Source: Limanda limanda (taxonomy: Eukaryota; Chordata; Actinopteri; Pleuronectiformes; Pleuronectidae). Taken from it: a stretch of 64,000 nucleotides of DNA. The notes under the pieces were generated by a model. That model saw only the letters and a program-made list of their open reading frames with translations. It was not told the origin of the DNA and did no database searches. Made by a program: the position numbers and the translations under genes. The stretch is taken from positions 14,356,618 through 14,420,617 of the forward strand of contig NC_083639.1 of assembly GCF_963576545.1 (NCBI RefSeq), in the 5' to 3' direction. The stretch's first letter is position 1. Every line of letters starts with the position of its first letter. Shown one piece after another: positions 12,500-34,209 of the stretch.

Positions 12500-14726
12500 G
12501 TGGACTACATGGATGAGTTGGATAACCCTACAAACATGAGAGTTATTGTCTCCAAGCTGCCCTACAAAATGAAAGAACAATGGCGGGCACTTGCATTCGA
12601 GATCCAGGAAAAGAGTCAGAGGAGAGTGAGATTTAAAGATCTAGTCGCCTTTGTGGACAGGCAAGCAAGGATCATCACAGACCCTCTCTTCGGAGATTTG
12701 CAAGGCCCCGCTGCTGAAAAGAAGGAAAAGAAAGTTTCAATGATTGAGAGAAATTTCCAGAAAGAAAGAATAAAAGGAAGCAGCTTTGCTACAGATGTGG
12801 CCACAGCCGAAGAGAAAGATGATGAAAGGTCAAACACAAGGAAGTTCAGTACATCAAACACTGTAGCTTTCACTAAACCATGCTTGTTCTGCAAAAGGAA
12901 TCACACACTAGAGGAGTGTTGGTGTATTGCAGAAAAACCTCATAAGGACAGGCTGGATTTCATATGGAAGGCTGGACTTTGCTTCGGATGCCTAGTTAAA
13001 GGGCATTTAAGTAAAGACTGTAAAAGGAAAATGTCATGTCAAACATGTTCTGGAAAGCATCCCAGCATGTTACACATTTACAGAGATGACGCCCACAGCC
13101 AGTCAGGTGTAGAAAGGCAAGAGGATGCTTCTTCAGATCAAGCTGTGGTTTCCAGTGCATTGGTGAGCCTAACCCAGAAGCAAAAACCTTGTGTTGGGGC
13201 CGGAGACAAGTGTGTTCTTGCCATACTTCCAGTCTACATCAAGGCAAAGAAAGGTAACCAAGTTGTTGAAACTTATGCGTTTATTGACCCTGGGAGCTCA
13301 GCAACCTTTTGCACAGAGTCGTTAGCAAGGCAGCTCAATCTTCAGGGAAAAGGAACTGAGTTGATCTTAACCACAATGGGCTCAACAAAGGAAGTGAAAA
13401 GTTGCCTTCTTAGAGATCTGGAGGTCTGTGGACTTGAGGAAACTAGTTTCATCAGCATGCCAAAGGTCTATACTCAAAAGAGCCTTCCAGTAAAAAAGGA
13501 ACATATTCCTATGCAGGAGGACATACAAGCATGGCCGTATCTCCATAACGTGAGGCTGCCACACATCGATGCTGAAATAGGGCTCCTCATCGGAAATAAT
13601 GTGCATGAAGCGTTCGAGCCATGGAAGGTTATCCACAGTCAAAGCAATGGGCCATATGCTGTGAAGACAATTCTTGGTTGGACTGTTAATGGTCCGCTGA
13701 GAGAACACAGGGACAGTGCTTTGGATGGTGATGAACAGCAGCAGGTCACGATTAACCGAATCGCAGTGGAGACAGTGGAAAAACTGCTCATACAGCAATA
13801 CCACGCTGACTTTCCAGAGCATTGCAACAGCGACGAGGTGGAAATGTCACAAGAGGACAAGCGGTTTATTACCTCTGTGTCTAACTCAGTTAACCATGCA
13901 AACGGACATTATTACATTAATCTGCCAACAAAGAAACCTCTGATTATTCTGCCAAACAACCGAAGTTCTGCAGTGCAGCGAGCGTTGAACCTCAAGAAGA
14001 AGCTCATCAAGAATCACAAATTTCACCAGGAATACAAAGACTATATGAATGACTTGTTAAAAAAGGGTTATGCAGTTGAGGTGCCAGAAACACTGCTGAA
14101 CCTACAGAACGGGAAGGTTTGGTATATCTCACACCATGGGGTCTACCACCCGCAAAAGAAAAAGCTCCGTGTGGTCTTTGACTGCGCTGCAAGTTATCAG
14201 GGCACTTCACTGAACAAAGAGCTGCTTCAAGGATCAGATCTCACAAACACTCTCCTTGGAGTGTTAACAAGATTCCGACAGGAGCATGTTGCACTAATGG
14301 CGGATGTTGAAGCTATGTACCACCAAGTAAGAGTTCCAGAAGAGGACACAGACCTCCTGCGTTTCTTGTGGTGGCCACAAGGAAACCTGACACAGGAAGT
14401 TAAAGAGTACAAAATGGTTGTACACCTCTTCAGTGCCACTTCATCCGCTAGCTGTGCCAACTATGCTTTAAGGAAAACAGCAGAAGAAAACAGACCTGAA
14501 GCATCACCTGAGGCTGTAGACACAGTTCTCAGGAACTTTTATGTGGATGATTGTTTAAAGTCAGTCAGCAGTGATTCTGATGCTATTTCCCTAAGTAGTG
14601 ACCTCATGTCCCTGTGTGCTTCTGGAGGCTTCCATCTGACAAAATGGACAAGCAATAGCAGAGCTTTCTTGGCGGCTTTTCCTGAAAATGAGAAGGCAAA
14701 ACAAGTTAAGGACTTGGACCTGTCTA
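12500..14726 (+). CDS. BEL/Pao gag-pol polyprotein, truncated (zinc knuckle, protease, reverse transcriptase)
   Basis: About 742 residues up to the junction. In order: a gag C-terminal part (VSKLPYKMKEQWRALAFE); cysteine-rich knuckles CLFCKRNHTLEEC (near residue 125) and CFGCLVKGHLSKDC; an aspartic peptidase with FIDPGSSATF (near residue 260); and Pao RT with RVVFDCAASYQGTSLN, MADVEAMYHQVRV (first catalytic Asp) and FYVDD at about 14537-14551 (residues 680-684). The order and motifs are diagnostic for BEL/Pao. The RNase H and integrase parts are absent, because the ORF fuses into unit A copy 2 and stops at 14770. The displayed ATG is arbitrary, as translation would begin upstream in gag. Confidence 0.9.
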
Positions 14727-16901
<2,175 letters not shown>

Positions 16902-17343
16902 ATTTCACTTGATTAAAGAGTAATTCTGTGTCAAGTCAGGCAAAAGGTATCATAATTACAAGTCTCTCTGTCACTACATACACTAAGCTGCCATTACATA
17001 AGAGTCCTCATGTTAACGGCAGGTTGAGGAGTGATAAATGTCTCCTCTTTGTTATCACAGCGGGGCAGGGAAACTGTCTCCTAGGAAACTCTTTCCTGTC
17101 TGACTTTTAAATGCTTCTGCAGGCAAATCCCACCACCAGATGAAACAAGTGACACAGAGCTCAAACTATACTGCTGCACGTCTGTCTGTCTCCTCAACCA
17201 CACGCGAGCACCCCCACATCCATATCCCTCAGTTTCTTGCTGATTAGAGTGGAACATGTGTAAGCATATGTAACTGTCAGGTTAGTAGTTATGTTCAAAG
17301 GATGTTTAAAAATGTATCTTTCCTTTACCTTTGTCCTTCCTAG
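16902..17343. other. Single-copy sequence between unit A and the first visible loxl2 exon
   Basis: Expected to be the end of a loxl2 intron, with a pyrimidine-rich acceptor ending at 17343. No upstream loxl2 exon (SRCR domains or the WHxCH part of the copper site) could be read here. Confidence 0.5.
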
Positions 17344-20300
17344 ACATTACCATAGTATGGAAGTTTTCACCCACTATGACCTGATGAGTTTGAATGGCAC
17401 TAAAGTGGCGGAGGGACACAAAGCCAGCTTCTGTCTGGAGGACACGTATTGTGACGAAAGTAAATACAGACACCTTCCTTTCCTTTGTTCTACATTACAT
17501 AGCTGTTGCTTTGTGTTGACGGGCTTTTGGTTGATTGGGATTTTCTTCCCGAATATTAAAGTAGTAGTAAAAGCCCAAATTCTAATATTGAATCGGAATG
17601 ATTTTACAAATAATGTACACTGTTGAATGAAGCATTTGATTAAAACTTCCTGAACAGGTCTAAATACAAACATTTACACTCACAGGTATCCAGAAAAGGT
17701 ACGAATGTGCAAACTTTGGAGCACAAGGAATAACAGTTGGATGCTGGGATACATACAGACATGACATCGGCTGTCAGTGGGTTGACATCACAGACGTGAA
17801 GCCCGGCGACTACATCTTCCAGGTTCGTCTGTTAGCATCTGCTGCTGGAAAGATCCTCTCATCCTCAGCCAGCATGGTCCCATAGACCAAACAAACACTT
17901 TCCATGTCTCTGCATCTGCTTTTGTTTGGCATTCAGGCAATCAAAGTCCTATTCAGACTTAAAACAAGTCAGCAGGGGTGTTTGAAGGACATATGGTTAG
18001 GGTTCTCTTGACCCTGCAGCTGCTGCAGAGGCTTATTTACAAATTTACAAACTGACCTCCTGCAATAGAAAGCCATCTTTCTGAAGCAGCTGCAACAAGT
18101 TCACTTTTTTGTTTTGGGACATTCACTTAGCGAGATCATCCTGACACCCTCTCAGTCTTAACTTGTATTGTTTGGTCATCAATAACACTTAATAATAATA
18201 ATAATAATAATGCAATAGGGTCCTTGCACCGTCAGTGCTTGGGCTCAATTCCTTTTTAAAAGTGTAGAAATCTGTAATGGCGAAACATCTTGCTGTCATG
18301 TTTAACATGACCTGTTTTCTCCTCTGCCAGGTTGTGATAAACCCCAACTATGAGGTCGCAGAATCAGATTACAGCAACAACATAATGAAGTGCCGCTCTC
18401 GGTACGATGGACAAAGGATATGGATATACAACTGTCGTATAGGTGAGAACTTTGATCTCAAAAGAATCACTATCTCCTCTGTGTTAAAATGATATTAACT
18501 TCAACCGTTACACATCAGGACTGACTGCTCATCAATAAGGCCCGGGACCACATTGCACTATAATAGTACACAATTATACTGCACTAACTTTAAATTGTAC
18601 ATATCCAACGTTCATATTGCACTTATCGTTTTTCTACTATTTAAAATATTTTTATAGTGTTCCTTACTTTTTCTAACACAACATGCCTTTCTTGACAAAC
18701 GATGTAATCATCAGACTAGAAAAGCGCTATATAAATACAAATCCATTTACCATATTACATGTGATGATGTTTCTAAATAAGATTGGCTTAAAGTCACATG
18801 ATTCCTCTGGTGTAAATGAATAGATCCTCATATTAAGGATTAAGATAATTGACATACAACAGTGTTTCAGTTTCTCTTTGCACATAATAGCTCATTTATA
18901 GTTTTCACAAGATAGTGATTCAGCTCTAAGTTGACATGACAGCCTCACACCATCTCTGCAGATCAGCTGCACAATACTGCTGCAAATCCGTTGCACTACA
19001 TCCCAAAGGGTGATCTATTAGATTCAGTGACTCTTCTAGTGAATAGGAAGGCAACTGAAATTACTGTTCATGAAAATAGTTTGAGACGATATTTACTTTG
19101 GTTCATGATCCTGCTTGACCTGTAGCCATGAGGAGATGCTGTGATCATAAGCAATAATTTAATTCATTCAAATCATGATTGATGGATATTCCCCACTAGC
19201 TGCCTTGACTGCAGACCCAAGGCAGGTTGAGTTTATGGATTCATGCTGTGCAAAGCATGAATTCAGACCCTACACTCTGCAGTCTCAGCAGAAATCCCCA
19301 TTCATCAGACCAGGCTACACTTTTCCATTCTTCAGCTGTTTAGTTTTATGCTCTTGGCTGACACGAGTGGAACCTGATGTGGTCTGATTCTGCTCACCAC
19401 AGTTGTAAAGGGTGGTTCTCTTTCTGCCAGCTCGTCTGAGCTCTCTCCATTGAACTTTCTAATCACTGAGATGCTGCTGGTCACACAATCGATGTTAGAA
19501 CATTCACTGAAGCATCTCACCTGTAACTGCAGGACTATATGCCACTGCTGCCACATGATTGGCTGATTGGAAACAGCATTAATAAGCAGATGTACAGGTG
19601 TTCCCAATAAAGTGCTTGGTGAATATGTTTATTTTACAACACTGAAACCTCTTTTATTCAACAGATTTAGTTGAAAACAATGTAGAGTTTTAATGTTTTT
19701 GAGAATTTGTGCCACATTTAACGCTACAATCAAGTCTACTTTTGCCAAAAATGTCCTTATACAATACTGTAGATTAGTTAAAATCTCAAAGTTACTGTCA
19801 TCGTAACAGACACAGAACAAGTCCTGGCAAACTGAAATCAGGTCAAAAGACAATTTCAGGGAAACAGCCCATTAAACTCAACTACTCAATACAAACTTAT
19901 AAATTGTCTCTTTATGCACTTCTTACAGAGGACTGATGTCAAGTCGTTCGCTAAATGACAAAAAATATGAACAGAGGGCTGAACATTTAAGCTTCCAATA
20001 CACACGCTTAAGTTTTCTGTAATATGATGTAAGAAACAACTTGAACTCTTCCCTTCTGAGGCAACAAGAAATATATTTTTTTAGCTTTTCCGAATAAATT
20101 AAATATCAACAAGTCATATATTGCAACTTTTTTACCAAAAATAAAACTACACTTTTTCATGAACTAAAACATCAGAAAATACCTATGAAGTCCAGTAAAA
20201 CATTGCTTGTTACATGTGTTCTTCTTTATACCTGTGTCTCTTTTGGACGTAATGGATCTACATTACATTAAATCTGTTTACACTCCATATAAAAATCTAT

Positions 20301-21160
20301 CTATAACTTCAGCGTATAATGTAATAGATTTCTGTAACCAATCCTGAGAAAGAATCTGTGGGGAAATTTGATATTAAGTTACAATATAATAATTGCTACT
20401 AACACTGGATTATTCAACCAATCCTGGATGAACTGGGCAGGGGGAGAACAAAAATAAAACTCCCTGTCAAGAAATTAAGCAACTGTTAAACTTACTTTAG
20501 TTTAAAGGCAACATGCAATCAACTCAAAACAGATGTACCAGCTACTTCTAATCAGTCTGTTTGCAGCTGAATGTTTCATATTTCACTCGCTCTTCAACAC
20601 TTTTATCATTGTCGTATTATTAGTGACCCAGTGAACAACAGGAACCACAACAGTAATGTCTGAAGATTGGGGGGTCAGGTTTAACTGCAGAACAACAACT
20701 TTGAGGCTGGTGGGGATTCAGGACCCCTCGATCAGGGTGGATGTTGATGATGTTGGACGGTAGTCATGCTCATGATGTCAGCTGTAGAACATCTCTGCAG
20801 AAAAAAAAAAGAAGAGTTTTGGTGTCAAATCATAACATTTTGAAATGTTTTCACTCAAAACCTTTGTGCTTATATTTGCTCGAGTTGTGCTCAAACTGTC
20901 TGAGAGCAGAGGGAAAAAATGTGTTTTGTAGTATTTATCTGAATGTATAAATCAGTAAGTCCTGCTTTTAAACCTTAAAGACTACACTTTTTAATTAAAA
21001 AAACGTTTAGACCAGGAGATTCAGCTTTTGATTTGAATTGTGTTACATAATTCTGCTCCTCATCATCCTCTCCCTGTCTGCCCTCACAGGTGGCACACTG
21101 AGTTCAGAAACAGAGGAAACATTCCCTGGACTGCTCACCAACCAGCTGTCGCACAGGTAG
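17344..21160 (+). CDS. loxl2: Lysyl oxidase homolog 2, last four coding exons
   Basis: Exons 17344-17459, 17686-17822, 18331-18442 and 21090-21160 join in phase (436 nt) with GT/AG sites. The fragment starts [13 protein letters not shown], the end of the copper-binding HxHxH site. It continues through [13 protein letters not shown] (the Lys of the LTQ cofactor), [19 protein letters not shown] (the Tyr partner), [18 protein letters not shown] and the C-terminus [12 protein letters not shown]. That tail matches the LOXL2 type better than LOXL3 or LOXL4. The enzyme is a secreted copper amine oxidase that crosslinks collagen and elastin through lysine oxidation. The SRCR domains and first part of the LOX domain are not found upstream in the window, so the 5' gene lies beyond 17 kb or has been displaced by the insertions. 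Its convergent neighbour r3hcc1 matches the mammalian arrangement. Confidence 0.92.
18540..18770. repeat. LINE/SINE-like tail in a loxl2 intron
   Basis: Contains 'gcactttaaattgtac'-like AT-rich sequence and 'aaagcgctatataaatac', a frequent 3' tail of teleost retroposons. Intronic and non-coding. Family not determined. Confidence 0.5.
19180..19620. repeat. Dispersed teleost repeat in a loxl2 intron
   Basis: Reads as the well-known repeat with 'acacgagtggaacctgatg', 'ccacatgattggctgattg' and the terminal 'caggtgttcccaataaag'. Both strands show short ORFs with no support. The rest of the intron (19620-21089) holds nothing I recognise. Confidence 0.65.
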
Positions 21161-22150
21161 ACCTGAGGTCGACAACGCGGACGGACAGACGGACATTAGG
21201 GAAGCAAATATGAATTTTTGACAACCACTAGAGGGGGCTGTGCAGCTTTGCTTCCTTGCAGAAGTCCTGGATTGAAGTTGAGCTCAGAGCTCAGCTGGTA
21301 CAAAAGACAATGAGTAAATGGAAACAAAACACCTGCTTGCTTACTAAATGTATTTACACGATGTACAAAAATGTTCTTATCTCTTAGTTTCTTATGGTTG
21401 TTGTTAGTGAAATATCAGTTTTGACCTGGTGCTTAATGAGAGAGATGTCAGGGAGGATCGAAGCCAAATAATTTATTAAATTAATTATGCCAAACAGTTC
21501 AAGGCCAAAGTTTCAAACATTAGGGAACGACTCGAATGAAAGTACCCATTAGATGAGAGAGAGCGTCACCTGGATGTTGAGTTTACTTAGGATGGATAGA
21601 AAAACAGTTTGCTGCTAAATCTACATGACTATGAGAATAACTGCAGAGCAACAAGGCGCAGAAGATGGCAACACAAAAATAATGCCTGTTTCCAGCATAG
21701 CTGTAAATTAACTAAAAATAATTCTCACTAGTAACCACAACTGCAAAGCAGGCGAGTGGAAGTTGGATCATCAGAGCGGAGTATCATAGATTTATTGATG
21801 CCAACTGTCTTGGATTTGGTTCCTGCAGTATTTCTGACAATCTGTGAGGTTTTCACACATACATTTAAGTCATTATTAAGCTGAGAGGGAAAGTGCTTTT
21901 TGCTACTATGACTTTGTGTTTCACATACTTGAGTTCACTTTTAAGCAATGTTTTATTTATTGCTTTCATTATCTTGGCTATTACAGTAGACACGTTTTCA
22001 TCTTCAAGTGCACATCCCCTCAGCTTATGCTTCACGTTTGTTAAATTATTACCATCAGGGACAATGATAACATTGCGGGTGAACTGTGATACCTGCACAT
22101 GTGTGAAAATAACTCTTCATGGTTTTGTGAATAAAATTTCTGATGTACGA
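21161..22150 (+). other. loxl2: loxl2 3' UTR with polyadenylation signal
   Basis: A run of about 1 kb follows the loxl2 stop with no ORF of interest. AATAAA at about 22125-22130 is the first well-placed signal, and the length is usual for LOXL2. The UTR end would be about 600 bp from the convergent r3hcc1 polyadenylation site. A CTCF-like box, CCACTAGAGGGGGC, lies at 21225-21238. Confidence 0.55.
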
Positions 22151-22739
22151 ATTCAATGACCCCTCTTTTTTATAAGAGTACCTGTTAGTTGTTGCCAAAC
22201 TGTTTTGTATTTTGTATGCATGGGTGAATGTGGAAAAATTCATTCAAAATGATAAACGCAGAGATCTACTTGTGTGATGAACCTTTTTCTAATGTTTAAA
22301 GGTTTTAATGTTGTGTGATATGTGTATATTCTGCAGTTAATTGTGTGTTATTCAAAGCTTTCTGATCAGTAGCAATTAAAACTCCAAAGTGGTTAGAGTT
22401 GGACTGAGAACTAAAGTGTTAAGATAAATGTGACAAAAATCCTATTAAGTAATAATAGCATGGAATCTCCCAAACCATAAAATAGGTCTAATTCATTTAT
22501 TCCAACAAGAAAACCGTAGCCATAGTGGAGCACAGGCCGACTCTCATGTGACAATAAAGGAATTCCTTTTCAGTAAATCCTCAGCTGCAATTCCACAGGC
22601 TACATCTATACGATCTCAGCTCTTTATCGATAAAATCTCAATCAATGTAAACAGGAATCAGAATATTTACTCTGCAGTTAGTTGCTTGAATATAGAAAAT
22701 ATACGAATGAAAAACAACAATGGTGAAAAGTAAGAGCAA

Positions 22740-22984
22740 GGATTTATTTTGTCTTTTTTTTGCCTATCGCTGATAGTCAAGTCGTGACTGATGAGAACCA
22801 ATAAGGAAGTGAATGGGGTGAACACAGGTGCTAGAAAACGTAGCAATAGCGTTGCATTTTTTTAACAAAAATAAATTAGCATGGATGAAGCCACAGTGTT
22901 ACCTGTGTGAAACTATGACTCCAAAATTCTTTGGCTTGCATTAGTCTTCTCACCTGTAGATGTCACCAGTGTGAGCACTTCTCT
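22740..22984 (-). other. r3hcc1: r3hcc1 3' UTR with polyadenylation signal
   Basis: The reverse complement of 'gatttattttgtc' near 22741 supplies AATAAA about 240 bp beyond the r3hcc1 stop. The interval 22150-22740 between the two convergent genes shows nothing else. Confidence 0.5.
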
Positions 22985-27173
<4,189 letters not shown>

Positions 27174-27239
27174 GCTATGGTGTTAGCACGAATGTGGTAA
27201 ACGTCAGATAACCGGAGGTTAATTAACGCTGATATTGAA

Positions 27240-27345
27240 TTGAAGGGTCTTACCCTGGAGTGGTATTATGTGTTGTATTTTTGTGTAACTTACTAGCAGG
27301 CTAACTGACGGTTTAGCTTCCGGAAGTAGATGTTTTGCTCTTCTG
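27240..27345 (-). promoter_or_regulatory. r3hcc1: Probable r3hcc1 promoter with ETS site
   Basis: Just upstream of the inferred first exon, an ETS core CCGGAAGT sits at about 27321-27328 in a locally GC-richer stretch, as in TATA-less housekeeping promoters. No TATA box was seen. The transcription start is not determined. Confidence 0.4.
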
Positions 27346-29538
27346 GCCAGACATCCAGTTTGACCCCTTCAGAATAAAGGTCATAAAAATCTAGCCGTGA
27401 CAAGATAGTTAAGATGCAATGTTTCTAATTTTATGGTAATAATAATTCAAACTAAGTTAAAATAAAAATCACTTTTGGAACCGAATGCCCAAGACATACT
27501 CACATTGTTTTCTTTGTAGAAATAGTCCCATAAAGTATTGCATAAAAATACTTTACCAAAGGTTAAATTATTAAAATAATTGTTGCTTGGTTGATGTTTC
27601 AATAATTTAATATAGTTACGCATATCACTACAGTAATTACTTTGTGTGTAACGATATAAATTTGTAAGAATTTAGTATTTAGGATTAAGTTAATTTTAGG
27701 AAAAAACCTACTTCAGTATCAATAGTCAACTCAAAGTCTTTGCTTAACATGTGATACATTATAATCTATTTCTTGATTCGTTTTGTAATACTTACCAGAA
27801 TCTGCAAAGTAGTTTTTGAGTAAATGTGTTAGTTACTTACCATCACTGTACATGTGCTTTAGTTTTTAAATGAAGTCAAACATGAAGAGTTCAACAGAGT
27901 TCAGGAAAAGATTGTTTATTTAGACAAAACAGAAGATAATTTGTAAAAAATGTAAACTGGTTGTATCAAACACCAATTACAGCAATAATCTGTGGAATTC
28001 AAAGTGTTTAAGGTTCCTGTGGTGTAAAATGGGATGACATTGACCGTGTAGAGAACGACTTTAAGCAGAAACATGGCACAGGACTGTTGGGTATGATTTG
28101 GGAGATCTAGTCCAGTTGGGGTATGTGACATGGCAGAGATTTCGCAAAATGTATGAGGTCACATTTTAGTTTTATGATTGACCTACCAACAGCAAACAGA
28201 CTCCATCTTTGATGTCATAAAAAACTCAAATCCAATGTGTGTGTTTAACAAGACAAGAGTTTCCCACCAAAAAGTCCCATTCATGCACGAATAAGAAATT
28301 TGCTCAAACAAAGACAACAACCAGCATGTTAACACTGTGGAATACAACACATAACGGTACTTAGGTTTAAAGACAGTTTCAACAACTCCGCCTCTACACA
28401 ATTCTATGACAACACAATATTTTGCTTGCAAAACAATACATAAGTCAAATCCCTTGTGATTACCATGGTAAAAAATGGCATTTATCATAATGGCCGATTA
28501 ATGGAGACTAATCTCGATCAACTAGGATATCAACAATTATAAATGTAAGTATTTTGACAAATGACTTATTTTTGTTCTTCAGGCTCTGTGCCTCAGTAGA
28601 TTAAATTTAAAATGATAATAATAAATACAAATATTAAAGTGTCACGTCTCAGCTTTACATTGAGATGGGTTATGTTCATAGAGAGAAATGTGTGGAAGAT
28701 ATGGCCCTTTAAGTACACAGTGCAAAAGGTTGAGGGGTTTTGAACAGGTACACATGAGGTCAAACAAAACTAAATGGAACATTTTATGGAAAATACCTTG
28801 TTTGTGGCAGTTTCAACTTTTTTCAGCATGAATAAACATTCAAACTACACACAGCTGCCCAAGAAACATTTAGGAGCCAAGTGTTAAGTTAAATTCATTT
28901 TGAAACTTTGCCTCTGTGTTAAATGAGCTTTATCTCCCACACAGTTATTTATATACCATTAAGAGCATGCTATTCGATGGACAATTTAAATTTATATTTT
29001 AAACTAAATGTGTAGAAGCAAAGGGCCTGAAGAGGGGGGGGGAGGGGAGTGTCACTGCTCAAACACAGTCTGGACTGTAAACTATTTTATTTATATATAA
29101 AAAAGACATTAACAAATAAGGATAGGCAGACAGTAGAGTACGTATAAATAACAAAAATAAGAATCAGATACAAATTATATACATCCATTCAGGTGAAGCA
29201 GATATCTTAATATGTGCTTCCAGATAGATGAAGAGTATCTGGTTAGACATTAGTTTATACAAAGAGTAAAGAAAAAAAGGGGGAAACTTCTTGAAAATAA
29301 ACAAAAGCCTATGAAGGTTGGTTTGTTAAGGCATCCTCGTAAGTAAATTGCAGTTATTATCACATGGTGGAATTAGAAGTGGTTAGTAATTGGTTTGACT
29401 ATGGATAAAGTAAAATACTGTCCAGAAATTCAGATTTCTCACAGATCAAGAGTGTCACAGTGGAGCTCCCAAGATTTTCCCAGTGAAGCTGACTCCATTA
29501 AAGATGCTTCTTTGACTGACTACATACTGCAAGATTCT
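27346..29538 (-). other. Intergenic sequence and probable golga7 3' UTR
   Basis: A minus-strand AATAAA at about 27913-27918 would give golga7 a 3' UTR of roughly 1.6 kb (27900-29538). This is plausible, but nearer AT-rich signals exist. From 27346 to 27900 I recognise nothing. A purine-rich (G)n tract lies at 29033-29046. Confidence 0.4.
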
Positions 29539-30946
29539 TTATCTTCCAGAGCCAACACTTCTGTCTTCAAAGATGGTGATTTCAACCTGGAAGATAGCAA
29601 GTTAAGGAGAATATGCAATGCTACACATGTTCTTATACAATCAAAAGCAATTGGTTTTTGTTAGAATACACAAGGTTGCACAAGCTACGTTTACATTTAC
29701 AGATAGAATCACTAGTGTTACAAGACGTGTTGAGACTAATTTGTTATGCGTGGTGCATAAAATTCTGCATATTTGAAACTTTCCAAGAATACTCTCACCA
29801 TAGAGATTTATGAGCCTGGTTCATGGAGATGAATGCACATTATTTCTTGACAAATTTCTTGAAATACCTGGTAACACAGAATTCAGAGCTGGAGCATTAG
29901 CCAAGCAAAGGATACAACTCTGAGGCCTCTCTCTATGGGGTCAGTGAGCAGCAAGCCCCTGGGTGCATAGATCTTCTCATTCTGGTCCTTAATGTACCTG
30001 GTGATCTTCTTTAACACCTGTACAGAGATAGTCAGAGACACACTCAAGGAGAAGCACACAGCTGTGAACTATTGGATGTAGTTATTGGATCTCCCCGGCA
30101 CGCCAGGGACCAAAACACTTGAAGCAGTTTTACCTTTTCGTAGTGGGTCTCCATACAGAGGAAGATGGTGTACGCAGTCAGACAAGCCAGACAGCCCTCC
30201 AAGTAGGACTTCCCCCCGAGCTTCTCTGCCTCTGCATACAGGTTGTTTAAAGTCTGGATGGTCTCCTCAAACTGCTGCTTATCAAGCTGAAACCACACAC
30301 ACACACACCACTTAAAGGCCTGATCCATGGACACACAGTCAACAATAAGACATGCATGTCAATACTGTGAATACATACTCTTGACTCCAGGTCAGAGGGG
30401 AACTTGGTCTGGAATTTGCAGATGGTTCCTGAGCTGTAGTCCCTCTGCACGAACACCTTGGAGGAGACACCTGGCTGCTGGAGGTCCTGTAAACTGTGGG
30501 TCTGGACAACAACAGAACACAAAATAATGTGACTTGTTTTTAAAGATGATCCGTCTGAAAGGGTACTGACACATGTGAGGCTAGCAAACATACTCTTAAG
30601 GAATTCAGGATACTTTAGCCACAGAAGCTAATGTTATCAGTAAGCCACAAACGAGTTACTCTATATCGACCTAATGCTATGACACTCAACCATATATACA
30701 ACATAACACTGGAGGAATTTATTAAATATGCTAGATTAAGATGCTTGTTTACTGAGGCAATGTTAGCTAGTGTTTGCTAATATCACGTTAGCTTATGGTT
30801 CGATGAGCCAACGCCGCAGGAAAATACGATGTTAAGACTGGAGCTGGACCGACAAATTACCATCACGTCAAGCTATTTAGACATTCAGAGACATGACAAT
30901 CTATTAAAATGAATAAAACCCAGAAAAACACAATTACCTCAGCCAT
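29539..30946 (-). CDS. golga7: Golgin subfamily A member 7 (GCP16), palmitoyltransferase partner
   Basis: Exons 30938-30946, 30379-30501, 30134-30286, 29916-30017 and 29539-29586 give 144 aa (human about 137). The first exon codes only MAE. Conserved blocks are [60 protein letters not shown] and [13 protein letters not shown], then [20 protein letters not shown] and [10 protein letters not shown]. The CLAC pair includes the family's palmitoylated cysteines. Golga7 is a Golgi-associated accessory subunit of DHHC9, which S-palmitoylates Ras proteins. The [13 protein letters not shown] and short C-terminus fit GOLGA7 better than GOLGA7B, which has a long Ser/Gly tail. The fourth exon donor is placed after GTT to keep the family's VxEI sequence. 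Confidence 0.95.
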
Positions 30947-31200
30947 TGCGGACACTTCCTGTGAGCTCCACAAGCCCACTGAGATTTCCGTTCCACGGAT
31001 TTCAGAATAAAAGTCCCAACATATGCCCATCCCATTAATTGAGGCTCTCTAGGAATTGATTTACCCTACAAGTCTGGAGTAACGGTACATACATTTAAAT
31101 GTATTCCTGTTCCATGAAATTAAAAATCTTTAATCCCTCAGATATTACCAACAACAGTTACTGAGGTAGACCTACCATGGAAAAGTATTCCAGATGGAAT
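30947..31200 (-). promoter_or_regulatory. golga7: Probable golga7 promoter region
   Basis: Immediately upstream of the golga7 start lies an ETS-type CACTTCCTGT (minus-strand reading, about 30953-30962). No TATA box is apparent. The short gap between golga7 and the rplp0 3' end (about 31560) holds no other gene. Confidence 0.35.
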
Positions 31201-31627
31201 TATCGAGGTTGACTTTGATTTACGCATTTGAAGATGCAAACTTTAGTCTTGTTTGTAATTACTTAACAGTGCTTCAAATTACATAGTAAAATAGAAATTT
31301 TAAGTGACATCTTTGACATTAAGGTCGAGACTTTAATTTATAGAAAACCCAGCAGTTCCAACAATGAACACAGTGACACATGTGCCATTAAAGGCTGGTC
31401 TCCAAATCAGATGAATTATTAATTGAAAGTATTTGACCTAGCACAATTCAAGCAAGGACTACATTTTACCCAATAAGCACTAGATTAGGACCACATGAGC
31501 TCAACATTTACCACCACAATGTCACAAGTTTATGCAACAGAAAATAGACAAGTCATAGTTGTAGGAGTTGAGATTTATTTTTTATTAAATCATGGTCTTA
31601 TTTGACTCTTTTGCTCGCTGCATTTGT

Positions 31628-33858
<2,231 letters not shown>

Positions 33859-34209
33859 CTTTGCAGTGCTTCCAAGGATCGCTTAAAGCTGGTTTAAAGA
33901 CAAGGAAGTATCTGTAGAAAGGGAAATGAGAATTAGTCCGAATCTAAAGGGTTAGGGTAACATGAAGCGACACAATATGTGTATTACAGATCCTGACACG
34001 CGGTCGTCCGCTAATATTAGCAGGCTATTAGCTAGCTAACAATGCTACAACAGGCCGCACTTGGTTAAGTCGCACATCCGCACTATAACTAGACACAAAC
34101 ACACGTCAATATGTGCCAGACATGTTAGTGTAACGAGTCTAATAATCAAAGATGATGTAATTCAAGTAAAGATAAATATTATCCGCTAAACAAGACTACA
34201 AGGTAGGCC

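Larger units (their letters stand above)
11654..14726 (+). mobile_element. Partial BEL/Pao LTR retrotransposon between the two amh repeats
   Basis: The element lies exactly between direct repeat units A. The 5' part (11654-12143) has a polyadenylation signal (AATAAA at about 11748), which fits an LTR remnant, followed by a possible leader. Then come a gag-like ORF and a long pol ORF with zinc knuckles, an aspartic peptidase and BEL-type reverse transcriptase. It ends abruptly after the RT thumb-like region (KQVKDLDLS), where unit A copy 2 begins. RNase H, integrase and the 3' LTR are missing, so it cannot move on its own. The long open pol frame suggests young age. Confidence 0.9.
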
